Below, piece by piece: positions 42,369 to 49,828 of a stretch of DNA of 64,000 bases (position 1 is its first letter; the number at the start of each line of letters is the position of its first letter). Position numbers and translations under genes: made by a program. The notes under the pieces are model-generated. The model was not told the origin of the DNA. It saw nothing but the letters and a program-made list of their open reading frames with translations, and searched no databases. Source of the DNA: Kribbella sp. CA-293567 (lineage in GTDB: Bacteria > Actinomycetota > Actinomycetes > Propionibacteriales > Kribbellaceae); NCBI RefSeq assembly GCF_027627575.1, contig NZ_CP114065.1, positions 7,440,001 through 7,504,000 of the forward strand, read 5' to 3'.

Positions 42369-42837
42369 GTGACGAGTTTGCGGAACGGCGACTTCCGGCG
42401 GCTCCGGATCAGCCGGCCGCCCGAACGCTCATGCCGGCCATCGTGCGTACCGGCGAAGGGCTGGTCGCGGCGAACTCATTCACCGCCTGCTCCGGCAGCG
42501 TGATCCGGCTGGCCGCTCCACCACACGGCGCACTGCTGCCGGCCGGACCAGGAATCAAGTTCGTGCTCGCCGTGGACATCATCAGCTATTTGTTGTCAGC
42601 GGCAATCATCGCTCCGCCGTCCCACCGAACCATTCCGAAACCGCCTGATCTCGACGGCGATCCCCGCGAATTACGGTCTTGGCCAAAACCGCGGACCGGG
42701 CCGACGACTTCGAGCGGAGCCTGGCCGTGGTCGCTCCGTATTCGAATGAGTGCCCGCAGTTAGCAGGAAGTCCTACATTTGCGGCCGTGACGAAACCCTC
42801 CGGCGGTGCCCGAATCGTTATTGGCAAATTAGGGTAA
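42369..42837 (+). pseudogene. Gene remnants: decayed MFS transporter and an unknown fragment
   Basis: VTSLRNGDFRRLRIS at 42369 matches the first residues of many MFS transporters. In another frame from 42431 the sequence PAIVRTGEGLVAANSFTA, then IKFVLAVDIISYLLSAAII matches the middle of the same family; hundreds of codons between are missing and the frame is shifted. From 42673 to a TAA at 42837 a third frame has good GC3 and reads VLAKTADRADDFERSLAVVA and GSPTFAAVTKPSGGARIVIG, an unknown C-terminal end without a start. The region is a graveyard of at least two genes. Confidence 0.5.
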
Positions 42838-43036
42838 ACATTCTTGACAGGCCATAAAGGCACAGTGTTCCCGGAACCGCTCCCGCACCTTCTGACCAGC
42901 GAATTCACCGCGATGACAACACTGCGTAAGGCCTCTGTAAAGGTCCTTGTCGGTCTATTCCGGGGTGCGGCTTTATACGGTGTTCTTTCCTTATGCCCAG
43001 CGTCGGGCAGCCTCCTCGAGAACCGAAGGACCACCG

Positions 43037-43237
43037 ATGACCGAGTCGATCGAGATTCCCGCCTCGCACCGCCGCGTGCGGGTCTGGTTCGGCGCCACCA
43101 CGATCGCTGACCACACCGCGGACGTCGACCAGGCAGCGCAGTACGAAGAAGCCATGCGCCGCCGGTTCGCCTCCCTGCGCGTGACCAGCGAGCCCGTTCT
43201 CGTCGACGCGGTCGGCGTACCGGAGCTAGCGCGATGA
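43037..43237 (+). CDS. Small hypothetical protein coupled to a resolvase-like gene
   Basis: A 66-residue protein: TESIEIPASHRRVRVWFGAT, then QYEEAMRRRFASLRVT. It has no signal or membrane segment and no family I can name. GAAGGA stands eight bases before ATG 43037. Its TGA overlaps the ATG of the next gene (ATGA), so both are produced together. The upstream 200 bases are visibly A/T-richer and include TTGACA at 42844-42849 without a good -10 partner. Confidence 0.6.
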   Translation: MTESIEIPASHRRVRVWFGATTIADHTADVDQAAQYEEAMRRRFASLRVTSEPVLVDAVGVPELAR

Positions 43238-43548
43238 CCACCCGTCCGACGCTGCTCGGCTACGTCCGGGCCGACGCGCTCAGCTGCGCGGAGGAACTGG
43301 CCGCGGCCACGAACTCGCTCGCGGCGTTCGCCAGTGCCGAGGGATTCGCCCTCGGCACGGTGTACACCGAGCGCGACGCCGCCGAGTCCGCCGCGTTCCA
43401 CGCGCTGCTGGACGAGGTGAAGCGGTCGGACGTCCGAGCGGTCGTCGTACCGACGCTCCAGCACCTCGGAACGGCCGGTGCCCCGGTCGGCATGCAGCGA
43501 GACCTCGAGTTCCACCAGGCGCACGTCTGGGCGGTCGACGCGAGATAA
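43234..43548 (+). CDS. Resolvase N-terminal-like small protein
   Basis: A 104-residue protein resembling the first domain of serine recombinases: LLGYVRADALSCAEELAAA, then SAEGFALGTVYTERDAAES and FHALLDEVKRSDVRAVVVPT. The catalytic Ser of true resolvases (usually in YxRVSxxxQ) is not present, since the position reads RADALSC, and there is no C-terminal DNA-binding domain. It is therefore probably a regulatory or structural derivative common in streptomycete-type genomes. Second gene of a coupled pair. Confidence 0.7.
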   Translation: MTTRPTLLGYVRADALSCAEELAAATNSLAAFASAEGFALGTVYTERDAAESAAFHALLDEVKRSDVRAVVVPTLQHLGTAGAPVGMQRDLEFHQAHVWAVDAR

Positions 43549-43653
43549 CCCCACAGGCAAGCGGAGCCGACGTCTTGACCCCTGCATCGGCGTCGGTTCC
43601 GCTCTCCACCTCCACAGTCGCACCGGAGATGTTCGGGCGGTAGTGGACCAATC

Positions 43654-43685
43654 AAGGCCCCACCGGCTGCTACCGGTGGGGCCTT
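43654..43685. terminator. Bidirectional terminator
   Basis: AAGGCCCCACCGG and CCGGTGGGGCCTT form a 13-pair perfect stem with a six-base loop between the convergent resolvase-like and M15 peptidase genes. Confidence 0.9.
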
Positions 43686-43707
43686 GTCGTTGCTCCCGCG
43701 GTTCGGG

Positions 43708-44466
43708 TCAGGCGGTGATCGTGTAGCCGTAGCGTTTCATCACGGTGGCAATGCCGTCGTTGAAGATGCCGGTCGGAGGCAGCCCGAACTTCAGTTCCAC
43801 CTTTCGCAGTACGCGCTGGAAGTGCAGGTGCCACGAGACGCCGGCGGCCGGTACGGTCTCGGTCCCGGCGATCGCCCCGACCCTCGGATGCGCGGCCCAG
43901 GCGACGACCCGGGCCCGGTCGGCACCCCACGCTCCGGTCATCGCGTCGTGCGTCCGCGCATAGGCCATCGCGGCGAGCGAGATCGACGAGTCCGGTACGG
44001 CGGGCGGCTCCGGTGCCGGGTGCGCCTTGAGATAGAGCTCCCAGGTCATCGCGTAGAAACCGGGTGGGCCGTCGTCCGTGCCCCGGTTGGCCAGCCCGTT
44101 GCGTTTGCGCTTGTACTCCTGCACCTGGATCGCGGCACCTCGGGACAGGTCCTGGTCGCCGATCGCGATCGCGTGCACGTGGTACGGCCAGCGACCCTGC
44201 GCCGGTGTCCGGAGCCACGCGGCGAAGCCGACCTTGCGCAGGGCCAGCACGATCGCCCGGCGCTGGGCCGGACTCTGCTTGGCCACGTCGACGTCGACCG
44301 CGCCGCCACCGTCGTGCGTCCCGGCGGAGGCTTCCACGCCACCCTTGTTGTACGAGCCCTGGATGAACCTGAACTGCGACCGGTAGAGCTTCTCGGCCGC
44401 CACCAGCATCGCGACGGTCCGCCGGTTCAGCTGGGTCCGCCGCCAGACAATCCTTGCCTCAGGCAT
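43708..44466 (-). CDS. M15-type (VanY-like) peptidase with extra C-terminal domain
   Basis: A 252-residue protein. The N-terminal domain has the M15 metal-site pattern: GTHDGGGAVDVDV near 50-62 (His and Asp ligands) and RWPYHVHAI near 91-99 (His ligand). The C-terminal part from about 175 (GVSWHLHFQRVLRKVELKFG, FNDGIATVMKRYGY) looks like a substrate or wall-binding module. No signal peptide is evident, so it may be intracellular or phage-like. It overlaps the end of a 39-codon acidic gene by eight bases and is coupled to it. Confidence 0.65.
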   Translation of the reverse strand: MPEARIVWRRTQLNRRTVAMLVAAEKLYRSQFRFIQGSYNKGGVEASAGTHDGGGAVDVDVAKQSPAQRRAIVLALRKVGFAAWLRTPAQGRWPYHVHAIAIGDQDLSRGAAIQVQEYKRKRNGLANRGTDDGPPGFYAMTWELYLKAHPAPEPPAVPDSSISLAAMAYARTHDAMTGAWGADRARVVAWAAHPRVGAIAGTETVPAAGVSWHLHFQRVLRKVELKFGLPPTGIFNDGIATVMKRYGYTITA

Positions 44467-44578
44467 CTAATTGCCCGAGGATCAGCTCCGCGTCCTCGCC
44501 GGCCCCGAGCGCTTCCAGCTCGTCCAGCTCGGCCTCGGACAGCTCGTCGTCCTGAATCTCGTCGAAGACGTCCGTCAT
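44459..44578 (-). CDS. 39-residue acidic microprotein
   Basis: Begins at ATG 44578 with GAGGGG upstream and reads TDVFDEIQDDELSEAELDEL, then EALGAGEDAELILGQLDA. It is extremely acidic, with no Cys and only one helix-prone stretch. The eight-base overlap with the peptidase gene and the good ribosome binding site argue that it is translated. It could be a regulatory peptide, an inhibitor of the peptidase or a leader-like peptide without core; none is shown. Confidence 0.5.
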   Translation of the reverse strand: MTDVFDEIQDDELSEAELDELEALGAGEDAELILGQLDA

Positions 44579-44903
44579 CGACCCCTCCCCCCTGTGACGC
44601 CCACGGCCACCCCCGGCCACGGAATCGTTGTTCAGGCTAGGTGCGGCCGGTGTCATCCGTCCACGGCGGCCGTTGTACGAGAAACGTCAAGTTTTCCGGA
44701 TCGCCGGGTGTGAGCCACCGACGGTGGGGTACGAGTAGACAGTCCCGCGGTTCAGTCGGCCCCATTCGGGCATGGGTGGTGCTCACCGAGCCGCGAGTTC
44801 TCCCACTGAGGGGCGGGAGAACGACCGACGGCGGCGGGCGTACCCCACGGTGCGCCCGCCCCAGGTCGTCGGTTCCGCCGGACAGCGACCGAACGGACGA
44901 CGG
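44579..44903. other. Intergenic region of about 325 bases
   Basis: Divergent promoters for the microprotein and the 171-residue gene should lie here. I see no strong hairpin, RNA gene or operator. Open frames crossing it are Arg/Pro-rich and lack ribosome binding sites. Confidence 0.4.
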
Positions 44904-45419
44904 ATGACCGACCCCGTGTACCGCGCACCGATCCCCGTGTACCGCGCGCCGATGCGATCCCGCCGCGACGACGTACCGGCCGGCCTGGCCGTGGAACGCG
45001 CACTGGATCTCGGCTGCTGCGGATTCGGCGGCCGCCTCGATCCTCCGCCCGCCGACCTCGCCGAGGCGCTCACCGCCACCGCCTTCACGTACGACGCCCG
45101 CACCGCCCGGCGGCTGCAGCGGTTCGCCGAGGTTCCGGTCGGCGCCTTCGTCTGGACTCGGGAACCAGACGGCCCGTACTACCTGGGCCGCCTTAAGGGC
45201 GGATGGCAGTACGACGCCTCACCCGCCGCAGCGGCCGCCGATCTCGTGCACGTCCGCCCGTGCGACTGGTCGCGGTCCCCGATCCCCGAGTCGGCGGTGC
45301 CCGGTGGGACTGTCCTCACCTTCGCGAGGGGCGGCCGGAACTTCCAGCGCACCAACGACGCGGCAACCGAGGTGGAGACGGCGCGCCTGTGGGCCGGCGT
45401 ACCGAACGACAGGCAGTAG
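44904..45419 (+). CDS. Hypothetical protein with conserved VHVRPCDW motif
   Basis: A 171-residue protein. The central part has VGAFVWTREPDGPYYLGRLK followed by WQYD and DLVHVRPCDW, a motif I have seen in actinobacterial proteins of unknown role that look like small beta-barrel modules. The tail (TFARGGRNFQRTNDA) is basic. ATG 44904 was chosen over a longer Arg-rich frame. Monocistronic; no signal peptide. Function unknown. Confidence 0.55.
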   Translation: MTDPVYRAPIPVYRAPMRSRRDDVPAGLAVERALDLGCCGFGGRLDPPPADLAEALTATAFTYDARTARRLQRFAEVPVGAFVWTREPDGPYYLGRLKGGWQYDASPAAAAADLVHVRPCDWSRSPIPESAVPGGTVLTFARGGRNFQRTNDAATEVETARLWAGVPNDRQ

Positions 45420-45504
45420 TGCCGATATCGTGGCCTGGCGGTGCTGCCGTGAGCGTGGCGCCAATGCGTGCGACGGACTACTTCCTGTCGGTAGGTACAA
45501 CCAA

Positions 45505-46266
45505 TCAGGCCGCCAGTCCTACTGAGGCACCGCCGTCCACCAGGAGCTGAGTGCCGGTGATCCATTCGGCCTGGTCGGAGACCAGGAAGGCGACGGCGGC
45601 GGCGATGTCGGTGGGGATGCCCGCTCGACCGAGCGGGGTTCCTGCGGTGATCGCTTCCACCGGGATGCCGGCCGCGTCGGCCAGATCCTGGCGGATCTTG
45701 TCGGCGCCCGGCGTGACGACGTTGCCCGGGATGACCACATTGAGCCGGACACCCTGAGGAGCCAACTCTGCGGCCAGGGTCTGGCTGTACTTCTCCAGGG
45801 CTGCTTTGGCGGCCGCATAGTGGGCCAGAGCCGGTACGACCTCGAGCGTGACGGCCGACGAGATGTTGACGATCGCGCCTCGCGCCGTCAGCAGACTCGG
45901 CAGCAAGCGAGAGGTCACCCGGACCGCGCTCAGGTAGGACAGGTCGAGCGAGCTCTGCCAGGCGTCGTCGGGGATGGAGCCGGCTCCTGCGGGATAGGCC
46001 TCGCTGGAGGCGGCGTTGTTGATCAGGATGTCGAGTTTGCCGTCGAAGTGCCTCAGCGTCTCTTCGCCGAGCCGGGTCGCGCCTTCCGGCGTACCGAGGT
46101 CGGCCTGGATGTAGTGAACGCCCGCGGGCAGGTTGTCGACCGGCGTCCGCGAGGTGGTGACGACGGTGGCACCACCGGCCAGCAGCCGGGCGACGATGCT
46201 CGCCCCGATGCCCCGGGTGCCACCGGTGACCAGAGCGTTCTTTCCTTGCAGCGAGTTATTGACCAT
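45505..46266 (-). CDS. SDR-family oxidoreductase
   Basis: A 253-residue short-chain dehydrogenase. Cofactor motif TGGTRGIGASI near 14-24, NNAASSEAY, catalytic Ser in NISSAV, and YAAAKAALEK with catalytic Tyr and Lys, then the end ITGTQLLVDGGASVG. NADPH use and substrate are not defined. ATG 46266 is chosen because a promoter (-35 TTGACC, 17 bases, TTTACT) ends seven bases upstream, so the message is leaderless. Divergent to a TetR gene and sharing its operator; probably repressed by it. Confidence 0.88.
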   Translation of the reverse strand: MVNNSLQGKNALVTGGTRGIGASIVARLLAGGATVVTTSRTPVDNLPAGVHYIQADLGTPEGATRLGEETLRHFDGKLDILINNAASSEAYPAGAGSIPDDAWQSSLDLSYLSAVRVTSRLLPSLLTARGAIVNISSAVTLEVVPALAHYAAAKAALEKYSQTLAAELAPQGVRLNVVIPGNVVTPGADKIRQDLADAAGIPVEAITAGTPLGRAGIPTDIAAAVAFLVSDQAEWITGTQLLVDGGASVGLAA

Positions 46267-46273
46267 ACGGTCC

Positions 46274-46316
46274 AGTAAAGCCATTCAGGACCGATCGGTC
46301 AAATACGCGGTAGGCT
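46274..46316. promoter_or_regulatory. Divergent promoters around a TetR operator
   Basis: A perfect 12-base palindrome GACCGATCGGTC (46289-46300). It overlaps the minus-strand -35 TTGACC (46297-46302) of the SDR gene, whose -10 is TTTACT (46274-46279), and sits at the -35 position of the plus-strand TetR promoter, whose -10 is TAGGCT (46311-46316), seven bases before the TetR ATG. Bound TetR would block both. Confidence 0.75.
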
Positions 46317-46323
46317 GAGCGGT

Positions 46324-46953
46324 ATGGGCCGGCCGAGGAAGTTCGACGAGGAGCAGGTACTGCGAGCCGCGCGGGACGAGTTCTGGCAGAAGGGTTACGC
46401 GGCGACCTCGCTCGACGACCTGACGAGGGCCACCGGGCTCGGCAAGGGCAGCCTGTACGGCGCCTTCGGTGACAAGCACCAGTTGTTCCTCAAGGTGCTC
46501 GGCGCCTACGCGCACGAGACCTCCGACGGTGTCTGCGAAGCCGTCCAGCGAGGCGAGCGCGCCATCGTCGTACTGCGAGGCTTCTTCACCCCCGGCCCAC
46601 CCGATGACGTTACCCAGCACAACGGTCCGGTCGAGGTGACCAGGGGCTGCTTCCTGGCCAACAGCACCACCGAACTGGCGGCGCGCGACCCCGAGGTCAC
46701 CGGCCGCGCGCGGGCGACGTACCAGGCGGTCGAGGACTGCTTCACCAATGCGGTGGCGCGAGCAGTGGCCGAGGGCGACCTGCCCGACGACACCAACCCT
46801 CGCGAACTCGGCCGACTCCTGCTGACCATCCAGCAGGGGCTGCAGTTCCTGCTCAAGACCAACATGACCGCGGCGGCGATGCGCGAGGTCGGCCGCGCGA
46901 CGGTGGACCGTTTGCTGCCGTTGTCGGCCGCCGAAAAAGAGTTCGGTAAATAG
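46324..46953 (+). CDS. TetR-family repressor
   Basis: A 209-residue TetR regulator. The HTH is MGRPRKFDEEQVLRAARDEF, then GYAATSLDDLTRATGLGKGS and LYGAFGDKHQLFLK. The ligand domain carries TRGCFLANSTTELAARDPEV, typical of the AcrR/YxaF-like group that senses small hydrophobic or electrophilic compounds. ATG lies seven bases after TAGGCT, with no Shine-Dalgarno. It should control itself, the divergent SDR and perhaps the epoxide hydrolase downstream, where another inverted repeat is found. Confidence 0.9.
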   Translation: MGRPRKFDEEQVLRAARDEFWQKGYAATSLDDLTRATGLGKGSLYGAFGDKHQLFLKVLGAYAHETSDGVCEAVQRGERAIVVLRGFFTPGPPDDVTQHNGPVEVTRGCFLANSTTELAARDPEVTGRARATYQAVEDCFTNAVARAVAEGDLPDDTNPRELGRLLLTIQQGLQFLLKTNMTAAAMREVGRATVDRLLPLSAAEKEFGK

Positions 46954-46969
46954 GAATCCAACGTTCCTA
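46951..46969. promoter_or_regulatory. Inverted repeat before the epoxide hydrolase
   Basis: TAGGAA and TTCCTA are separated by seven bases. It overlaps the TetR stop codon and precedes a TACGGT box six bases before the hydrolase ATG. Possible second operator, unlike the GACC palindrome in sequence. Confidence 0.35.
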
Positions 46970-46990
46970 TATGGCTTCTACGGTAAAGCC

Positions 46991-48145
46991 ATGAACAACA
47001 ACGACAGCACCTCCTCCGCAGACATTCGCCCCTTCCGCGTCGAGATCGCCCAGACCGACCTGGACGACCTGAACGAGCGTCTCGCCCGCACCCGCCTCCC
47101 CGAGCCCGCCCCCGGCGACAACTGGGACCTCGGCACCCCGAACCACTACCTCACCGACATGGTCGACCACTGGCAACACACCTTCGACTGGCGCGCCCAG
47201 GAAGCCCGGATCAACCAGTTCCCGCACTACCTCACCGACATCGACGGCCAGACCGTCCACTTCCTCCACGTCCCGTCCGCCGAACCCGACGCCACCCCAC
47301 TGCTGCTGATCCACACCTACCCCGGATCCTTCATCGACTTCCTCGACATGATCGGCCCCCTCACCGACCCCGCCGCCCACGGCGGCCAGGCCTCCGAGGC
47401 CTACTCACTCGTCATCCCCTCCATCCCCGGCTTCGGCTTCAGCACCCCACTGACCGACCGCGGCTGGACCATGGCCCGCGTCGCCCGCACCTTCGACACC
47501 CTCATGCGCCGCCTCGGCTACAACACCTACGGCACCCACGGCTCCGACGCCGGCGCCATGATCTCCCGCGAACTCGGCCTCCTCAACCCTCCCGGCTTCC
47601 TAGGCCTCCACGTCCTCCAACTCTTCTCCTTCCCCTCCGGCAACCCCACCGAGTTCGAGAAATTCACCCCCGACGACTACGCCGCCCTCGAACACCTCGC
47701 CTGGTTCCAGTCCGTCGGCGGCTACAACGCCATCAACTCCACCCGACCCCAAACAGTTGCTGTCGGCATCTCCGACTCCCCTGTCGGTCAACTCGCCTGG
47801 AACGAACTGTTCAACAACTTCGGCAACGGCACCAGCCTCCTCACCCCCGACCAGATCCTCACCCAAGTCACCCTCTACTGGTTCACCAACACCTCCGCCG
47901 CGGCCGGCCGCTACCACTACGAAGAAGCCAACGCCGGCACCGAACCAGCCCTCAACACCGCCCCCACCGGCGTCGCCGTCTTCGCCGACGACTTCAAAAC
48001 CATTCGCCCACTCGCCGATCGCGACAACCCCAACATCGTCCACTGGACCAACTACCCCACCGGCGGCCACTACGCCTCCCTCGAACGCCCCCAAGACGTC
48101 ACCAACGACATCCGCGCCTTCTTCTCAAGCCTCCGCACCAACTGA
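46991..48145 (+). CDS. Epoxide hydrolase with EHN domain
   Basis: A 384-residue alpha/beta hydrolase. The N-terminal EHN region (FRVEIAQTDLDDLNERLART) identifies the microsomal-type epoxide hydrolase family. The oxyanion motif is HTYPGSFIDF, the nucleophile Asp sits in GTHGSDAGAM near 184, and the catalytic His in PTGGHYASLE. It probably hydrolyses epoxides or related toxic products and could act with the neighbouring SDR. The coding strand is strikingly C-rich (ACC, CCC, CTC dominate) compared with every neighbour, suggesting a different recent origin. Confidence 0.9.
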   Translation: MNNNDSTSSADIRPFRVEIAQTDLDDLNERLARTRLPEPAPGDNWDLGTPNHYLTDMVDHWQHTFDWRAQEARINQFPHYLTDIDGQTVHFLHVPSAEPDATPLLLIHTYPGSFIDFLDMIGPLTDPAAHGGQASEAYSLVIPSIPGFGFSTPLTDRGWTMARVARTFDTLMRRLGYNTYGTHGSDAGAMISRELGLLNPPGFLGLHVLQLFSFPSGNPTEFEKFTPDDYAALEHLAWFQSVGGYNAINSTRPQTVAVGISDSPVGQLAWNELFNNFGNGTSLLTPDQILTQVTLYWFTNTSAAAGRYHYEEANAGTEPALNTAPTGVAVFADDFKTIRPLADRDNPNIVHWTNYPTGGHYASLERPQDVTNDIRAFFSSLRTN

Positions 48146-48162
48146 CTCCCCAACGCACAACG

Positions 48163-48184
48163 GCCCGCCGCGCCCACGGCGGGC
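48163..48184. terminator. Terminator between convergent genes
   Basis: GCCCGCCG and CGGCGGGC pair over eight bases with a six-base loop, 18 bases after the hydrolase stop. Confidence 0.75.
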
Positions 48185-48202
48185 TGTCGGCGTTACTTCC
48201 CG

Positions 48203-48985
48203 TCAAAGAGCAGAAGCGACGAAGAGATAGCGGTTGAGGCTGAAGAAGTAGCTGTCCCCGAGGTTGCGGAGATCCTCCGCCCAGGCGGTGGCTTCCTGCT
48301 CGGACACCTTCGCCCGGCCGGGAACGAACGCCTCCACGATGTCGATCAGCCCGGCGCTGTAGGTGCGCGCGTCGTAGCCGGTGTTGAGCATCGGGACCAC
48401 TTGCCGGTGAGTGACGGTGAAGCCTGCCTTGTCCAGTGAGTCCCCCAGAGTGCGGGGCAGATGCGGATCCTCGAGGTGCTCCTCGAAGGCGGTCAGTACG
48501 CGACTCATCCGGCTGTCGTCAGTGGATCGCCAGACGATCGAGCCCCAGTCGGTATCCAGCAGGACCACGCGCCCGGCGGGGCGTAGTACTCGGCGGATCT
48601 CGTTGAGGGCACCCGGTACGTCGTCCAGGTACTCGAAGACCTGGGTGGAGACCACGACGTCGAAGCTGTCGGGTCCTTGCGGGATGCGCCCGGCCGCCGC
48701 ATGGTGCAGTTCGATCGCCGGCCCGTTCGGCACCTTGGCTCGGGTCGCCGCGAGCGCCAGCATGCTGTCGCTGATGTCGATTCCGCAGATCCGCCCGCCC
48801 GGCCCGACCTCGGCCGCCATTTCCGCGGCCAGCAGTCCGGGCCCGACGCCGACGTCGAGGACCCGGTCTCCCGGCCGGAGCGCGAGCGCCGTCCGAACCA
48901 CCCGCCGCTGCTCGATCACGTCCGGTGTCGTGTAGACCGACTCGAGCTGCCGCGACACCTCCGGATCGAACTGCAGATTACTCAT
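48203..48985 (-). CDS. Class I SAM-dependent methyltransferase
   Basis: A 260-residue methyltransferase of the UbiE/Methyltransf_11 type: DRVLDVGVGPGLLAAEMA (motif I near 40-52), GIDISDSML, DVVVSTQVFEYLDD and RRVLRPAGRVVLLDTDWGS. The C-terminal extension to 260 is helical. Small-molecule substrate unknown. GGAGGG precedes ATG 48985. Single gene. It is not similar enough to the two methyltransferases near 10-11 kb to be a recent duplicate, judging by eye. Confidence 0.85.
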   Translation of the reverse strand: MSNLQFDPEVSRQLESVYTTPDVIEQRRVVRTALALRPGDRVLDVGVGPGLLAAEMAAEVGPGGRICGIDISDSMLALAATRAKVPNGPAIELHHAAAGRIPQGPDSFDVVVSTQVFEYLDDVPGALNEIRRVLRPAGRVVLLDTDWGSIVWRSTDDSRMSRVLTAFEEHLEDPHLPRTLGDSLDKAGFTVTHRQVVPMLNTGYDARTYSAGLIDIVEAFVPGRAKVSEQEATAWAEDLRNLGDSYFFSLNRYLFVASAL

Positions 48986-49159
48986 CCCCGCCCTCCAGCT
49001 CTGCGCCCATGCTGCACATCATCGTCCGCGGAAGCGCTGACCGGGAGACCGGAACCACCTCTTTTCCTGCCGTGCGTGATCACCACCGATTCCGATAAGT
49101 TTCGAAAGTTTGACGGCAATTCCTGCCACTCTTAGCCTGAACGGGCTCGAAGGTTTTCG

Positions 49160-49792
49160 ATGATGTTCAGAGGGGCGGTCGAGATGGACACGTCCTGTTT
49201 GCAGCTGCCGTTGCGGCGGGTGGCGAACGACGCTCGCTGGGGACGGGTGGTCAGCGCGGTCTGCAACACCCTGGGACTGCGGCCGGCCGAGTATCTGGCG
49301 CCCGGGACCGCCCCGGAGTACCGGCATCAGCTCGAGTTGATGCTCGGTGTGCTCGGGGAGTGGACGAGCGTGGTCGCGGTGGCCAGCCGGCGGGCCCGGC
49401 GGACGGCGATCGAGGACGTGTCGGGCGCGTTGGTGACGTTCGCGGACGGCACGATCGCCAATGTGGTCAGCAGCTCGCTGGCTCCGCGGGAGGTGAACTA
49501 TCTGCGGTTCGACTTCGAGCACGCGACCGTGGAGGTCAGCGACTGCGCGGACTGGCGGCTCACCGCCGTTCCGGGGCGAGAGGCACCGGTGGCGCAGGCC
49601 TGGAGTGAGAGCCTGCAGCATGCCGAGGCCTGCGACGGCCATCGTCCGGGCCACGGCACACTCGAACTGCTCGCCGCGGTGCGGCTCTCCGCCGAGTCGG
49701 GACGTCCGGTCGACCGAAGCAGCCTGGCCACGGCCGAGAGCGCGCGGACGAGCAACTCGAGCGACCGACGAGCGAACCGGCCGTCGAGCTGA
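49160..49792 (+). pseudogene. C-terminal part of a Gfo/Idh/MocA oxidoreductase
   Basis: The 210-residue frame carries the C-terminal beta-sheet domain of Gfo/Idh/MocA dehydrogenases: VSGALVTFADGTIANVVSSS, PREVNYLRFDFEHATVEVSD, and GHGTLELLAAVRLSAESGRP. The N-terminal NAD(P)-binding Rossmann domain (GxGxxG) is missing and the sequence before about residue 15 is unrelated. It has a possible start (ATG 49184). Either a relic or an expressed orphan domain; relic seems more likely. No operon partner. Confidence 0.5.
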
Positions 49793-49828
49793 TCGTCCGC
49801 GAGAGCACTGCTCTGCTGCGGGTGGAGC

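Noticed and set aside
42606..43241. Minus-strand 211-codon frame opposite the remnants and the small resolvase-linked gene
   Set aside because: It lies over a better supported plus-strand pair with ATGA overlap and ribosome binding site, and matches no family.
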